NCBI GenBank assembly: GCA_026129745.1
Contig: JAHCHL010000001.1
Coordinates: forward strand, 248,001-312,000
Direction: 5' to 3'
DNA length: 64,000 nt
From: Fimbriimonadales bacterium
GTDB taxonomy: Bacteria; Armatimonadota; Fimbriimonadia; Fimbriimonadales; ATM1
Shown here one piece after another: positions 9,203 through 19,027 of this stretch. The notes beneath the pieces were generated by a model. The model worked only from the letters and a program-made list of their open reading frames with translations, was not told the DNA's origin and searched no databases. The position numbers and the translations under genes were made by a program. Position 1 is the first letter of the stretch. Every line of letters starts with the position of its first letter.

Positions 9203-10198
9203 TTAGATCGGCAGCGCGTTCGGGCCGAAATCTGCCTCGTAATACGGCAAGATGTAGTCTCCTGATGGGAATATCTCGTCAATTTTTCGAATGGTTTCTT
9301 CATCCAACTTAATCTGTGTGGCAGCAATCAAGCCATCGAATTGTTCCACTTTGCGAGCGCCTGTAATAGCGGAAGTGATTCCTGGTTGATTCAACACCCA
9401 CCCAAGAGCAAGGGCCGTTAGTGAAATCCCAAGGTCATCTGCAATCGACTTCAAGCTTTTCGTCGCAGCAATCGTCTTTTCACTAACGCGGTTGTTCGGA
9501 TCAGATTTCGAGTATCTGCCATCTCTCGCATCATCGAGGTACTTGCCACTTAGCTGGCCGCCAGCAAGCGGTGACCACGGGATGACAGCATAGTTGTATG
9601 TTCTGCAGAACGGCAAGAGTTCTCTTTCGATGCGACGATCAAAGAGGTTGTAGGGAGGCTGCTCGCTGACGAAACGATTGGTCCCTAATTCGCGGGCGAT
9701 GTAGTGCGCTTCGGCGACCTGCCACGCAGCGAACGTCGATGTCCCGATGTACCTGACCTTGCCGGCTCGGATTAGGTCGTCCAGTGCGCGCAATGTTTCA
9801 TCGATCGGAATCGACGGCTGTGGGCGATGGGCTTGGTACAGATCGATCCAATCGGTTTGCAATCGCTTCAGCGACTCTTCGCATTGCATGACAATATGGC
9901 GACGAGAATTGCCCCAGTCATTCGGATCATTTCCCATCTTTCCGTGGAACTTGGTCGCTATGAAAAGTTTGTCTCGCCCGCCTTTGATAAGCTCTCCCAG
10001 AATGGTCTCGCTCGTTCCGCGGGCGTATACATTTGCCGTGTCGAAGAAATTGATGCCGACGTCGATCGCTTTCGCAAACACTCTGGCGGAATCCTCCTTC
10101 GTGCTGCCCCAATCGTCTGGCTCCCAGCCGAATGTCATCGTTCCAAAGCAGAGCGGGCTGACCATCACTCCAGTGCGGCCGAACTGGCGATACTCCAT
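9203..10198 (-). CDS. Aldo/keto reductase
   Basis: 331 residues, typical AKR length and (beta/alpha)8 pattern. The start MEYRQFGRTGVMVSPLCFGT is characteristic. The tetrad is visible: Asp and Tyr in FFDTANVYARG, Lys in FIATKFHGK, His in YQAHRPQ. The NADPH-binding end of the family is seen as AITGARKVEQ. It reduces aldehydes or ketones with NAD(P)H in the cytoplasm; the substrate cannot be read from sequence. It is followed on the same strand by the nucleotidyltransferase gene's stop 9 bp away. Confidence 0.93.
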   Translation of the reverse strand: MEYRQFGRTGVMVSPLCFGTMTFGWEPDDWGSTKEDSARVFAKAIDVGINFFDTANVYARGTSETILGELIKGGRDKLFIATKFHGKMGNDPNDWGNSRRHIVMQCEESLKRLQTDWIDLYQAHRPQPSIPIDETLRALDDLIRAGKVRYIGTSTFAAWQVAEAHYIARELGTNRFVSEQPPYNLFDRRIERELLPFCRTYNYAVIPWSPLAGGQLSGKYLDDARDGRYSKSDPNNRVSEKTIAATKSLKSIADDLGISLTALALGWVLNQPGITSAITGARKVEQFDGLIAATQIKLDEETIRKIDEIFPSGDYILPYYEADFGPNALPI

Positions 10199-10207
10199 AG
10201 TTGGAGA

Positions 10208-10969
10208 TTACCTATTGAGGAAGTCCTGGATGTAGCGCAAGTCTTCTAAATTGTCGAAGTCCATTGCTGTTTCAGGAAGCGCGTGCGGTATGAGCCTAAC
10301 CGGCGCATCAAAGGCCCTTTCGACCGCGCGCTCTGCGGTCGCGAAAGTAGCCAAACCTAGCACGTATTGCAGCAAGTTTCCAAATCCCAACTTCAAAGCC
10401 AATTTGAGTTGCGACTTACGATTAGCATTGGCTGCTTCAAGAGTCACAAGTGCCCGGTCAAATGCATCGCGAGTTGCACCGTAGATGGAAGCGGCAACAA
10501 AACGGCCTTCACGCAATCGAACGTAGCTTGCTGGCACTCCCGGATAGGCGGTCTGCAGAACTTCGGATCGAATGAGTCCGGCTGTGAATCCTTGAATGCC
10601 TTCAGAATGATGGACAAATTCCCTCACAGAAGGTGCTGTCAGCAACGGCAGGTCTGCAGCAAGGAGCAAAAGCGGACGATTCGTGCCAACCACGTCCGCG
10701 CCACTCCGAGCACTGCGAATTGCGTTATGTCCCGGTTCTGCAAACTTCACTTCATTGGATAGTGCGAGATTATCCTTTACGTCTTCGCCAGCGACAACGA
10801 CGACTTCAGGTATTCCGGCCTGCAAACAAGCTTCGATGACAATGTCGCCAGAACAACGACCTCCAAATTGGACGAGCGCCTTGTTATTCTTGCCCGTTGC
10901 GTCCCTTAGCTCGCCTCCAAGGTTGCCGCCAGCTGCGATGATGGCTGCCCAATCACTTACGCTTTGCAT
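10208..10969 (-). CDS. MobA-like NTP transferase domain protein
   Basis: 253 residues. The N-terminal AAIIAAGGNLGGEL is the nucleotide-binding loop of GT-A/MobA-type nucleotidyltransferases, degenerate relative to LAGGxSxRMG. LLLLAADLPLL gives the metal-binding Asp. It could transfer a nucleotide to a sugar phosphate or cofactor; the C-terminal 80 residues give no substrate clue. Its start overlaps the end of the DUF2752 gene by 17 bp, so they form an operon. Confidence 0.75.
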   Translation of the reverse strand: MQSVSDWAAIIAAGGNLGGELRDATGKNNKALVQFGGRCSGDIVIEACLQAGIPEVVVVAGEDVKDNLALSNEVKFAEPGHNAIRSARSGADVVGTNRPLLLLAADLPLLTAPSVREFVHHSEGIQGFTAGLIRSEVLQTAYPGVPASYVRLREGRFVAASIYGATRDAFDRALVTLEAANANRKSQLKLALKLGFGNLLQYVLGLATFATAERAVERAFDAPVRLIPHALPETAMDFDNLEDLRYIQDFLNR

Positions 10970-11384
10970 TGGCGTTCAAATCTTTTGGCGCAAGAAACGT
11001 GAAAGGTTCGAAAGGAATGTTTCTGATCAATCCAAAGCCCACAACAAGAATCACCGCTGCCGCTGTCGCCTTCGTTCCTTTTAGTTGTGGATGGCTCCAG
11101 GTGCCGGTTAGAACATAGCGGGCACCTGCAATGTAGAACCAAATGGAAAGTGGCAGTCCGATAAAAATGAAGAGCAAATTCTGACTGATCGCGCCCAAGA
11201 CGTCACCATGCAAGAGCAAGTGAACGCTCCTCGTTCCACCGCAACCTGGACAGTAAAGACCCGTCGTTTGCACCAAAAGGCACTTCGGCCAAAAGGTCTG
11301 CCCCGCCGGCGGAACGATGTAGATGAAGATTGCAAATCCAATGATCGCAATCAGTAAGCAAGAAACTGCGATTCTGCGGGACAT
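10953..11384 (-). CDS. DUF2752 membrane protein
   Basis: 143 residues with about three TM helices. The family signature is clear: TTGLYCPGCGGTRSVHLLLH, a CPxCGGTR motif followed by a Gly/Asn-rich turn (SQNLLF). The function of DUF2752 is not established. It lies between a zinc-ribbon/CD225 gene 6 bp upstream and the nucleotidyltransferase with which it overlaps. Confidence 0.9.
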   Translation of the reverse strand: MSRRIAVSCLLIAIIGFAIFIYIVPPAGQTFWPKCLLVQTTGLYCPGCGGTRSVHLLLHGDVLGAISQNLLFIFIGLPLSIWFYIAGARYVLTGTWSHPQLKGTKATAAAVILVVGFGLIRNIPFEPFTFLAPKDLNANAKRK

Positions 11385-11390
11385 ATCGAA

Positions 11391-11897
11391 TCAAAACGGC
11401 AATGACGAAGCCACAAGACCAAGATAGCAACAGGGTGCCAGAATCCCTAACACAAAGCTTATCGTTGCAAAAGTCTTTGCTTTGTTCGACGAATCTAATG
11501 CTTGCGCGTAGTTTCCTGATCGCAACTGGCTATCGACTTGCGCTGCGAAGATGATCGCGGCTACCCCAAGTGGCATGCAACAAAAGACTGTGACGAGAAT
11601 CGATTCGACGAGGTAGTTCTTCACCGCCACCGGAGCGAAGCCTGGAGCCTGCCCAAATCCTGGGCTCCTTGGCGGTTGGGACCAATTTGGGGCGTGGTGA
11701 GAGGGCGGCACGTACATTTGCGTCGGATCGGGCGGGGGCTGACCGAACGGAGTTTGTCCGCTCGGGCCATTGGGCGGCTGACTTGGTCCTGGCTGGGGCC
11801 GCGAAAAGCCCTGGAGCGTGTGCCCGCATACGGTGCAGAACACCGAATCCGATCTGACCGTTGCGCCGCACTTTGGGCAATTACCAGGTTGATTCAT
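11391..11897 (-). CDS. Zinc-ribbon plus CD225/dispanin-like membrane protein
   Basis: 168 residues. Residues 7-27 hold CPKCG...CTVCG, a zinc ribbon. A Pro/Gln-rich linker (about 30-85) follows. Then come two hydrophobic helices, NYLVESILVTVFCCMPLGVA and the final TISFVLGILAPCCYLGL, with the CD225 intracellular loop containing 'AAxVDSQLRSGNYAQAL'. Bacterial members are of unknown role. It is the first gene of a probable three-gene operon with DUF2752 and the nucleotidyltransferase. Confidence 0.88.
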   Translation of the reverse strand: MNQPGNCPKCGATVRSDSVFCTVCGHTLQGFSRPQPGPSQPPNGPSGQTPFGQPPPDPTQMYVPPSHHAPNWSQPPRSPGFGQAPGFAPVAVKNYLVESILVTVFCCMPLGVAAIIFAAQVDSQLRSGNYAQALDSSNKAKTFATISFVLGILAPCCYLGLVASSLPF

Positions 11898-11964
11898 CGA
11901 TCCCTTTCACTTCTTTACCCGACATCGAAGGCACAGGCTGCGCCGAGACGTTCAAAATGAGTCT

Positions 11965-14115
11965 ATGTTCGCCTCATTTCTCATCGGCTTTCAGCAAATA
12001 CTCGTTCCGATCCCAGAGCCGATTCTCGGCGAAATTGAGGCAGGGCGGGCGAGGATTTCAGCGACCAGGCACGATCTTGGGGACCCAAAGCATGTTTTCG
12101 ACGGAGACGAGGGATCCGTTTGGCGGACACCGTCGATCAACCCCGCTGAGATCGTCATCGAATTCGACAGCCCTCGAGAGGCAAAGGCTTTCAGAGTGAA
12201 GTTGCTCAACTCGAACGAGTATCAGATCGAAGCGGCGAACTCTCTGGTAGACCTTCGCAATCGAGCGGGAAGCTATCAAAACGTGTCCGGGTTGCAAAGA
12301 TGCGGCGAGTCCGGTGAGGGCATTATCACTCTCGACGAACCAGTCAGCGCAAGAGTATGGCGGCTCTGGATTCATCGCACAAAGGGCGATGACTATGTCC
12401 ATGTTTATGAGTGGCAATTCGCACGAATGGTGCCGGCGGAGGGAGTTAGGATCGAGATGGTTCCCGCAAGGCCCGAATGGAAACCAAGCGAAGCAATTCC
12501 AGACGGCGGAGTCGTGCGAATGCGCGCCTACGCATTCGCTGGTGACATTTCCATTGAAGCCACCCATCTCGGACGATGGGTTGCCGATGGATTCGTTGCC
12601 TGGCCGGACGGTGGAGCGAACGCCTTTCGAGCTGTAACAGACGACAAGGCGACACTGCGATTCGTTGCTGGCAACCTATCTGCCGAAAAGACATTCGAGG
12701 TTCGCGGAATCCCCAACTCGAATACGCGACCCGACATCGACCTACTGTTTATCGAAAGGCTTCCTCGCATCGATTACGATGCACCGGACCTGGGCAACGG
12801 ACCAGGATGGCCTGCAGAAGGCAGTGACGTTCGTTGGGTTGCACACATTCGATCTCGAAACAATCCACCCGCAACGATTGGATACGAATGGCGTGTCGAT
12901 GGCGAAGTCGTGGAGCGCGGCACTGTGACCATTTCAAGGCCACGTGACTACGCAATCTGGCTTGATCGCAAGTGGAAGCAAGCGGGTGAGACTATCACGC
13001 TCAACCTAAACGTACCCAGTTGGGACTCGAATTCCCATAACAACCGGCTGACACTTCGAACGAATGCTTTGACAGTCGGCTTTTGGGTCGAAGAAGGCTT
13101 GGTCAATCACTGGTACTCGAATCAACACGTACAAAACGAAAGAAACGAGAGCTTTGAGAACTGGGCGCAATTTATGATCGAACTGTGGAATGAAATGATG
13201 GAGAAAGCCATCTACCCGGTGATTTCGCCGCGAGGTCTAAGTGACAGGTTCCGATTAGATCGGGTGTGGATTGTCCCCAGCGGTTCGCTTCCATTGAATG
13301 GTGGTTTGCCCAGTAACAATCCAGACTCAAGAGACAAGACTGTTGACATCGCATGGGGTTTTAGTGTCGATCCGAACGCAACAGTAAGCGAGTATTGGCA
13401 ACGCCGTGATCACAGTGGCTCAATCTATGACAGTACGCCGGCATTTCTTGTCGATTGGGCTTTGATCCACGAGTTGCATCACGCACGATATATCGTTGAC
13501 AGTTATGGATTCGATGTGCATGCACCGTCGATTCGTATCGAATTAGACGGCAAACCCGTTATCGGAAACTTGCTTCCAGAACGCTTCGCTCGATTCAATA
13601 AGTACAAGGGGGTCATGGGTGGCGGGATCAGAGCGACGATCGACGAGTATGTTGCTGGGGCGCTGGAGAGAGTCGCGGGTAAGCGCGCTCGTGGCGGCAA
13701 CATGAATGCGCCCTCGGTGATTGGCGAGTATTTGAATGATCTCCCAGAACAAAACATCATCGAGTTCCTATTGCCGAACGGGGAGCCAGCCGCAGGTGCA
13801 AAGGTCAAAATTTGGCAAGCGCAGCCTAAGCAAGGCGACTGGTACGGAAAGATTTACGAAGGCGAACCAACGAAAACGCTTATAGCAGATGATCGCGGAA
13901 AGGTCGCACTCAGCAAGAATCCATTTTGGGAGGGCCGCATACCGCATACATACGGCCACGCTGCATCGGTGCTCTTGGTTGCCATCACCCACAACGGCTC
14001 GCACTACATTCACTTCCAAGAAGTAACCGACTTCAACATCGCCTATTGGAAAGGACAGATCCAACGCGCAGAATACAAGGTGTCGCTCAAGCCGCTTCCG
14101 GAAGTGAGCGACTAA
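11965..14115 (+). CDS. Discoidin-like protein with HELHH zincin motif
   Basis: 716 residues, family not recognised. The N-terminal ~140 residues (from VFDGDEGSVWRTPSI) look like an F5/8 type C (discoidin) carbohydrate-binding fold. The middle resembles Ig-like beta domains (for example VAHIRSRNNPPATIGYEWRV). At about 490-510 is WALIHELHHARYIVDSYG, an HExxH zinc site with an extra His. The last 100 residues include LPNGEPAAGAKVKIWQ, a CNA-B-like segment. No strong signal peptide is seen in the first 20 residues. The stop overlaps the MATE start by one base. Confidence 0.75.
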   Translation: MFASFLIGFQQILVPIPEPILGEIEAGRARISATRHDLGDPKHVFDGDEGSVWRTPSINPAEIVIEFDSPREAKAFRVKLLNSNEYQIEAANSLVDLRNRAGSYQNVSGLQRCGESGEGIITLDEPVSARVWRLWIHRTKGDDYVHVYEWQFARMVPAEGVRIEMVPARPEWKPSEAIPDGGVVRMRAYAFAGDISIEATHLGRWVADGFVAWPDGGANAFRAVTDDKATLRFVAGNLSAEKTFEVRGIPNSNTRPDIDLLFIERLPRIDYDAPDLGNGPGWPAEGSDVRWVAHIRSRNNPPATIGYEWRVDGEVVERGTVTISRPRDYAIWLDRKWKQAGETITLNLNVPSWDSNSHNNRLTLRTNALTVGFWVEEGLVNHWYSNQHVQNERNESFENWAQFMIELWNEMMEKAIYPVISPRGLSDRFRLDRVWIVPSGSLPLNGGLPSNNPDSRDKTVDIAWGFSVDPNATVSEYWQRRDHSGSIYDSTPAFLVDWALIHELHHARYIVDSYGFDVHAPSIRIELDGKPVIGNLLPERFARFNKYKGVMGGGIRATIDEYVAGALERVAGKRARGGNMNAPSVIGEYLNDLPEQNIIEFLLPNGEPAAGAKVKIWQAQPKQGDWYGKIYEGEPTKTLIADDRGKVALSKNPFWEGRIPHTYGHAASVLLVAITHNGSHYIHFQEVTDFNIAYWKGQIQRAEYKVSLKPLPEVSD

Positions 14116-15509
14116 TGGCAGAAATCATTCTTGAAAGAAATGTCGATGAAAAGTCTGCGCATCGAATAGTCTGGCACCTTGCTTGGCCCGCCATCGCACT
14201 CAACCTTCTTCAGACAATCAACAGTCTGTTGGATAGCTATTTTCTGGGCAAAGTTGGACCCGATGCAATTGCTGCGAGCGGTGCATCTTTCAACATCATG
14301 TTCCTCCTTATGGGACTTGCGTTCGCGCTCGGAACAGCAACGACAGCCCTCGTAAGCAGATTCTATGGGGCCGATGAGCATCGGAACATGATCGACGCAA
14401 GCAGACAGTCGATAACGCTCGGTCTGCTCATCGGAATCGTTTTGACGATCGCAACCGCCGCAGTGCTCAAACCACTATGCTCGATTTTTGCGGATCCGAG
14501 CGGCCCTGTTTACTCAGAACTGATTCGATATGTCACTCCTGCTCTGCTTGGTGTTCCGGCAACTTTTCTCTTTGCCATTGTTGCAGCAAGTTTGCGCGCG
14601 ATCGGCGATACGAAGCGCCCTATGTATGTCTCAGGAGCGCAAATTCTGCTTCACATTATTCTTAACTACTTGCTCATCTTTCCAACGCGAGTTGTTCAAC
14701 TTGGCGGGCTCGAACTCACCATTCCGGGCGCCAACATGGGAATTGAGGGCGCAGGTTGGTCCATTGCGATTAGCGCATGGTTTGCGGCGATCGTTTACCT
14801 ACCCGTTGCGAGTCGAACCGTGCTTGGCCCTGTGTGGAAACTGCAATGGCTGGCATTGGGATGGGTGAAAAGAGTTGTTCGCATTGCCATACCTGCAAGT
14901 TTCGCCGCTCTCATTCGAATCATCAGCATGGCAGCATTCATGTTAGTGCTCAAGCACACGGAAGAGGGCGAGCGTCTCTATGGAGCGGTTCGCGTTGGGT
15001 TTGCGATGGAGAGTATCGCGTTCATGCCCGCTTTCGGTTACATGATTGCCGCTTCTGCACTTGTTGGCCAGAGCCTCGGCATGCGTGATCCAGACCGCGC
15101 AGAGCGATTGGCATCGGCTGCTGCAAAGCAAACGTTCTATGTGATTGCCGCGCTTTCAGTTTTGTTCTTCTTGTTTGCACCCTGGTTTGCCGGCATTTTC
15201 TTGAATGATCCGCTTCAGCATCAGGCTGCGACTCTGTACTTGCGCATTATCGCTATCACGGAAGTTCTTTTCGGGTTGGGAGTGGTTTACACAGGTGCGT
15301 TGCAGGGCGCCGGCGATACGTTGAGACCAACCATCGTGACTCTTATCGTTCAGCTTGGATTGAGGGCGCCTGCTGCCTGGTTCTTCGCAGTGCACTTGGG
15401 CTACAACTCAACAGCAGCTTGGTGGGTCATGTCGGTGACCCAAGCAATCAGCGGGCTTGCCATGCTGTGGCTGTTCAAGCAAGGCCGCTGGAAGGAGAAG
15501 AAAGTTTAG
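14115..15509 (+). CDS. MATE family multidrug/cation efflux transporter
   Basis: 464 residues from the ATG at 14115 (TAATG overlap with the upstream stop). Twelve TM helices in two MatE halves. Signature pieces are WPAIALNLLQTINSLLDSYF and GAGWSIAISAW in the first half and GAVRVGFAMESIAFMPAFGY in the second. It exports organic cations or metabolites using an ion gradient. Coupling to the preceding gene suggests co-transcription; the substrate is unknown. It converges on the GH116 gene with a 4-bp overlap. Confidence 0.93.
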   Translation: MAEIILERNVDEKSAHRIVWHLAWPAIALNLLQTINSLLDSYFLGKVGPDAIAASGASFNIMFLLMGLAFALGTATTALVSRFYGADEHRNMIDASRQSITLGLLIGIVLTIATAAVLKPLCSIFADPSGPVYSELIRYVTPALLGVPATFLFAIVAASLRAIGDTKRPMYVSGAQILLHIILNYLLIFPTRVVQLGGLELTIPGANMGIEGAGWSIAISAWFAAIVYLPVASRTVLGPVWKLQWLALGWVKRVVRIAIPASFAALIRIISMAAFMLVLKHTEEGERLYGAVRVGFAMESIAFMPAFGYMIAASALVGQSLGMRDPDRAERLASAAAKQTFYVIAALSVLFFLFAPWFAGIFLNDPLQHQAATLYLRIIAITEVLFGLGVVYTGALQGAGDTLRPTIVTLIVQLGLRAPAAWFFAVHLGYNSTAAWWVMSVTQAISGLAMLWLFKQGRWKEKKV

Positions 15510-18124
15510 GTTGAAAACACCTTTATTGGCTCTCTGATTGGTCCGGCAAATCCGGAAATGGCGCATCCACGATCGGTAACCTCGACTTCAAGCGGCCGTT
15601 CGTCCGTCTCTGCTCGAAGCTTGTTCCACTTCCAACCTTTCAGCTCGAACCTGATTTGCGATACGTCGATCTCACCAGACTTGACCTCAATCGATGCTTC
15701 GAATCGATCATTGGCAGTTGAAATGTGAAGCGTTCCGTACGCTTTGCCCGCCAAAAAGAATGACTTAAGACCATCGCCCGGCCAATTGGGCGCAAAGAGC
15801 AAAGTGCCAGTTCGTCTATCGAACTGGATTCCAGTTGCTGCAAGCAACAGAGAATATGCGCTCATCGGTCTGACATAGTGGTCTCCACACTCAATCTCGT
15901 TGAATGGATTCCTCACAAAACCGGAATATCTGTCTCGCGCTGCCTTGACTAACTGCATCGCCTTATCCACCATGCCCTCATACATCATGAGACTCGCAAG
16001 CGCATATTCGACACCGGACCACACTTCATCGGAGTACAGCAGGGGCACATTGGGGCGCTGTCCTTGCTCATAGGTCGCGTTGAGTAGTCCTCTCTCGTCA
16101 TCCATCGCGTACTGACGAGGCTTTTGCTCGAAACCAGCGAAGTCCTCGCGAAAGTTCCTTCGAAAGATCGATTCGAGTGCGGCCTTCACTCTGTCCTTGG
16201 GAAGCACATAGCCGAGACCGCAAACATGAGCCCACCATTGACCGAGCAATTGGTCTGAAGCACATCCATCGCCATACTGATGGTCGTACTTGTTCATCTC
16301 AACAACTTGCCGGTAAAACTCGCCATTCCAACAAGTCTCGTCGTAAAGCCTTGAGCCGGATTCGAATCGCTTGCGACACTCTTGTGATAGTTCAGGCAGC
16401 ATCTTTTCGCAAGCAAGCAGGGCAGCAAGATACATGGTGCCGATGAAGGTGTTCGGGCCATAGAGATGAATGTCATATGTGTTGGGCTGTTCGCCCCTAA
16501 TCATCCCATCGCCTTTGTCGTCATATGTCTTCATCGCATACTCGATGGCTGATTTCACATGCGGCCTCCATTTCTCCCACATCGGATCATCTTCCGCGGC
16601 AATGCGCCATTGCTGATAGGTTTTCAAAATGCCTGCGAAGAGCCCGTCTGCAGCTGGATTTGTCGGCCCGCCGATGGGCATTTCCCATAATCGCCGAAGG
16701 TACAGCGGCAAAATTACGCGGTGCGGTAGATAACCAGTTTCGTGCTGATTGTTTAACCAGTCAATGTCTCTCATCTTGGCGTGCAGATCGGGAAACAGAT
16801 GAAAGAGCGTTTGATCGTAGTTCCAAACGTGCGTGCAGTTCATCGGGCAGCATCCGCCCGAAGCAAACACTCCACCCGCAGAAGCACCGCATCCGCCTTC
16901 ATAACCAAAGAAGTTTCCATCTGCAGTTCTTACGCAAATCGAGGTTCGCAATGTCGAAGCGTTAGCAGTTACGGCATCGATCATGTGATAGGGCAGATTG
17001 CTGTCGTAAAAAGCATCATGGAATTGCTTCGTTTGCTCAAAGAGAAGATTGGACTCAATAACTGACTTGGCGGCTTCAGCAGCAGAGGCGAAACGTTCGG
17101 CATACTCGTTTCCAAGATAGAACCTTGAGCGGTCTCTCGGGGCGATATCCGGCTTTTGGTTGAAATCTACAAAGCGGTTTGGAAACCTCCATGCGTACAC
17201 AAACCGTGTGCGCAGCGATTCCCTTGGCTCGAGTTTCGCTTTTCGGCATAGCGCACCATTCCATGTGGTCATTCTTTGACTTGGCCCGTCGCTGCCAATG
17301 TCGATGTTTCCATCTGCAAGAAAGTCTTGCCATAACGAAGCGAGATCGCTCCACTGCAAAGCGCACGAGACGTCCTTGCTATCACAGCACAGGACGAGCT
17401 CTCCAAAATGAGGATGATCAGTCGGCAATGCAACGTTCAGCATCTCGATAGCCGGCCGACCGGCTATTTCGATTTGTCGGTTCACATTTCCACCATAACC
17501 TTGATTCGAAACGCCACGAATTGGGCTTGTGCCATCCCATCCAACAAGATTCTGGAGTGAACTTAGCAAACTAACTTGAATGGTGCGATCAAATCGATTG
17601 ACGACTTCGATGTCGAACACAGCGATCGGCATTCCGCTTGCCGATGAATCGAAAGGCACCAACGGTGACCACGCGGTCAGCTCACATGAAATCGGCAAGT
17701 CTTCGAGTTCATAGTCTACTATTGCGATTGGGTACTCGCCGACGAACTTCGTGCTGTGAGCAAGTGGATAGCCTTCGAACAGGCGAATGTGTTCTTGCGG
17801 CACGAGGTGATCGGAGACAAGTGGCGCGGGTTTGAAATTAGACTGTTCGAAGAACTCGTTCGTATGCAGAATTCGCGCAACGGATTTAGACCAACTCTCT
17901 TCGACTCGAATCGCAAAGAAGCCAAACGGAACGTACGCAATGTGATGAATGTTGTTAGCAATCTGCCATTGGCGAAGACTTCCGTCTCCACAGATGCAAA
18001 GGTGACCTGTACCGAGACCTCCGAGCGGCATAGCGACACAGCGGCGATCGGAGTCGAAGTAGACCGACCGATCGCTTCCGTCCCAAATCGTCTGGAGCCA
18101 GGTTGGAGTACCCAATCGTCCCAT
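15506..18124 (-). CDS. GH116 family glycosidase (bile-acid beta-glucosidase/GBA2-like)
   Basis: About 872 residues from an ATG at 18124; a longer frame to 18190 would overlap the divergent nfo gene. The N-terminal beta-sandwich contains MPLGGLGTGHLCICGDGS. The C-terminal (alpha/alpha)6 barrel has NCTHVWNYDQTLFHLFPDL, NTYDIHLYGPN and DEVWSGVEYALASLMM, all typical of GH116/DUF608. The family hydrolyses beta-glucosides or xylosides. There is no signal peptide, so it is probably cytoplasmic. It is divergently arranged with nfo. Confidence 0.92.
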   Translation of the reverse strand: MGRLGTPTWLQTIWDGSDRSVYFDSDRRCVAMPLGGLGTGHLCICGDGSLRQWQIANNIHHIAYVPFGFFAIRVEESWSKSVARILHTNEFFEQSNFKPAPLVSDHLVPQEHIRLFEGYPLAHSTKFVGEYPIAIVDYELEDLPISCELTAWSPLVPFDSSASGMPIAVFDIEVVNRFDRTIQVSLLSSLQNLVGWDGTSPIRGVSNQGYGGNVNRQIEIAGRPAIEMLNVALPTDHPHFGELVLCCDSKDVSCALQWSDLASLWQDFLADGNIDIGSDGPSQRMTTWNGALCRKAKLEPRESLRTRFVYAWRFPNRFVDFNQKPDIAPRDRSRFYLGNEYAERFASAAEAAKSVIESNLLFEQTKQFHDAFYDSNLPYHMIDAVTANASTLRTSICVRTADGNFFGYEGGCGASAGGVFASGGCCPMNCTHVWNYDQTLFHLFPDLHAKMRDIDWLNNQHETGYLPHRVILPLYLRRLWEMPIGGPTNPAADGLFAGILKTYQQWRIAAEDDPMWEKWRPHVKSAIEYAMKTYDDKGDGMIRGEQPNTYDIHLYGPNTFIGTMYLAALLACEKMLPELSQECRKRFESGSRLYDETCWNGEFYRQVVEMNKYDHQYGDGCASDQLLGQWWAHVCGLGYVLPKDRVKAALESIFRRNFREDFAGFEQKPRQYAMDDERGLLNATYEQGQRPNVPLLYSDEVWSGVEYALASLMMYEGMVDKAMQLVKAARDRYSGFVRNPFNEIECGDHYVRPMSAYSLLLAATGIQFDRRTGTLLFAPNWPGDGLKSFFLAGKAYGTLHISTANDRFEASIEVKSGEIDVSQIRFELKGWKWNKLRAETDERPLEVEVTDRGCAISGFAGPIREPIKVFST

Positions 18125-18164
18125 CGGCAACTCAGATTCGGCGCGCGCGGGTAACTTCCCTGCT

Positions 18165-19010
18165 ATGCCAAGGCTGATCGGCGCGCACATGCCAACTTCG
18201 AAAGGACTTCATGCTGCGATTCGAAACGGAAGCGAAATCGGCTGCACTGCCGTGCAGGTTTTCACGAGCAGTCCCCAACAATGGAAGGCCAAGGAAATAA
18301 CAGATGAAATAGCGGACTCTTTTCGACTTGCAGTCAAGGAAACCAAAATGCAAGGTCTGATCTCGCACGATTCCTATCTGGTCAATCTCGCCGCGCCGGA
18401 TCGTGAAATCAGAGCGAAGAGCGAAGCTGCGCTTGTCGGCGAGATCAAGCGATGCTCGAAGCTTGGCATTCCATATGTCGTTTCGCACATGGGTTCGCAT
18501 CTGGGTCAGGGCGAAGAAGTTGGCCTTGCAATGATCAGTGAAAGCGTTGCGAGAATCCTGGATGATTCGCCCGAAGACGTTTCGATTGCGATGGAGACAA
18601 CCGCCGGCCAAGGTTCGAACCTTGGATACAAGTTCGAACACTTGCGCACGATCATCGATGCGAACCAAGGCAATGCCCGGCTCCGAGTTTGCCTCGACAC
18701 GTGCCACATATTCGCGGCGGGATACGATATTAGGGACAAGAAGAGCTACCGCCAAACCATGCTCGATTTCAACAATATCGTAGGCTTCGATCGCCTTGCT
18801 TGCATTCACGCGAACGACTCGAAGCATCCGCTCGGATCGCGAAAGGACAGGCATGAACACATTGGCGACGGCCATATCGGCCTTGAGGCATTTCGATTGC
18901 TGGTTAACGACAAGTCTATTGCCCATGCTCCTATAGTCGTCGAGACTCCTGAGGCGGAATCAATGCACGAGCACAACGTTAGATTACTTTTCTCTTTGAT
19001 GAAGAAGTAG
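18165..19010 (+). CDS. nfo: Endonuclease IV (AP endonuclease)
   Basis: 281 residues, normal length. Starts LIGAHMPTSKGLHAAI with the zinc His. Metal ligands of the TIM barrel are visible in SHDSYLVNLA, SHMGSHLGQGEE, METTAGQG, CLDTCHIFAAGYD, HANDSKHPLGSRKDRHEHIG and VETPE. It nicks 5' of abasic sites in base-excision repair. The DUF1844 gene follows 17 bp downstream. Confidence 0.97.
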   Translation: MPRLIGAHMPTSKGLHAAIRNGSEIGCTAVQVFTSSPQQWKAKEITDEIADSFRLAVKETKMQGLISHDSYLVNLAAPDREIRAKSEAALVGEIKRCSKLGIPYVVSHMGSHLGQGEEVGLAMISESVARILDDSPEDVSIAMETTAGQGSNLGYKFEHLRTIIDANQGNARLRVCLDTCHIFAAGYDIRDKKSYRQTMLDFNNIVGFDRLACIHANDSKHPLGSRKDRHEHIGDGHIGLEAFRLLVNDKSIAHAPIVVETPEAESMHEHNVRLLFSLMKK

Positions 19011-19027
19011 GTCAAAATAGGGGAGCG

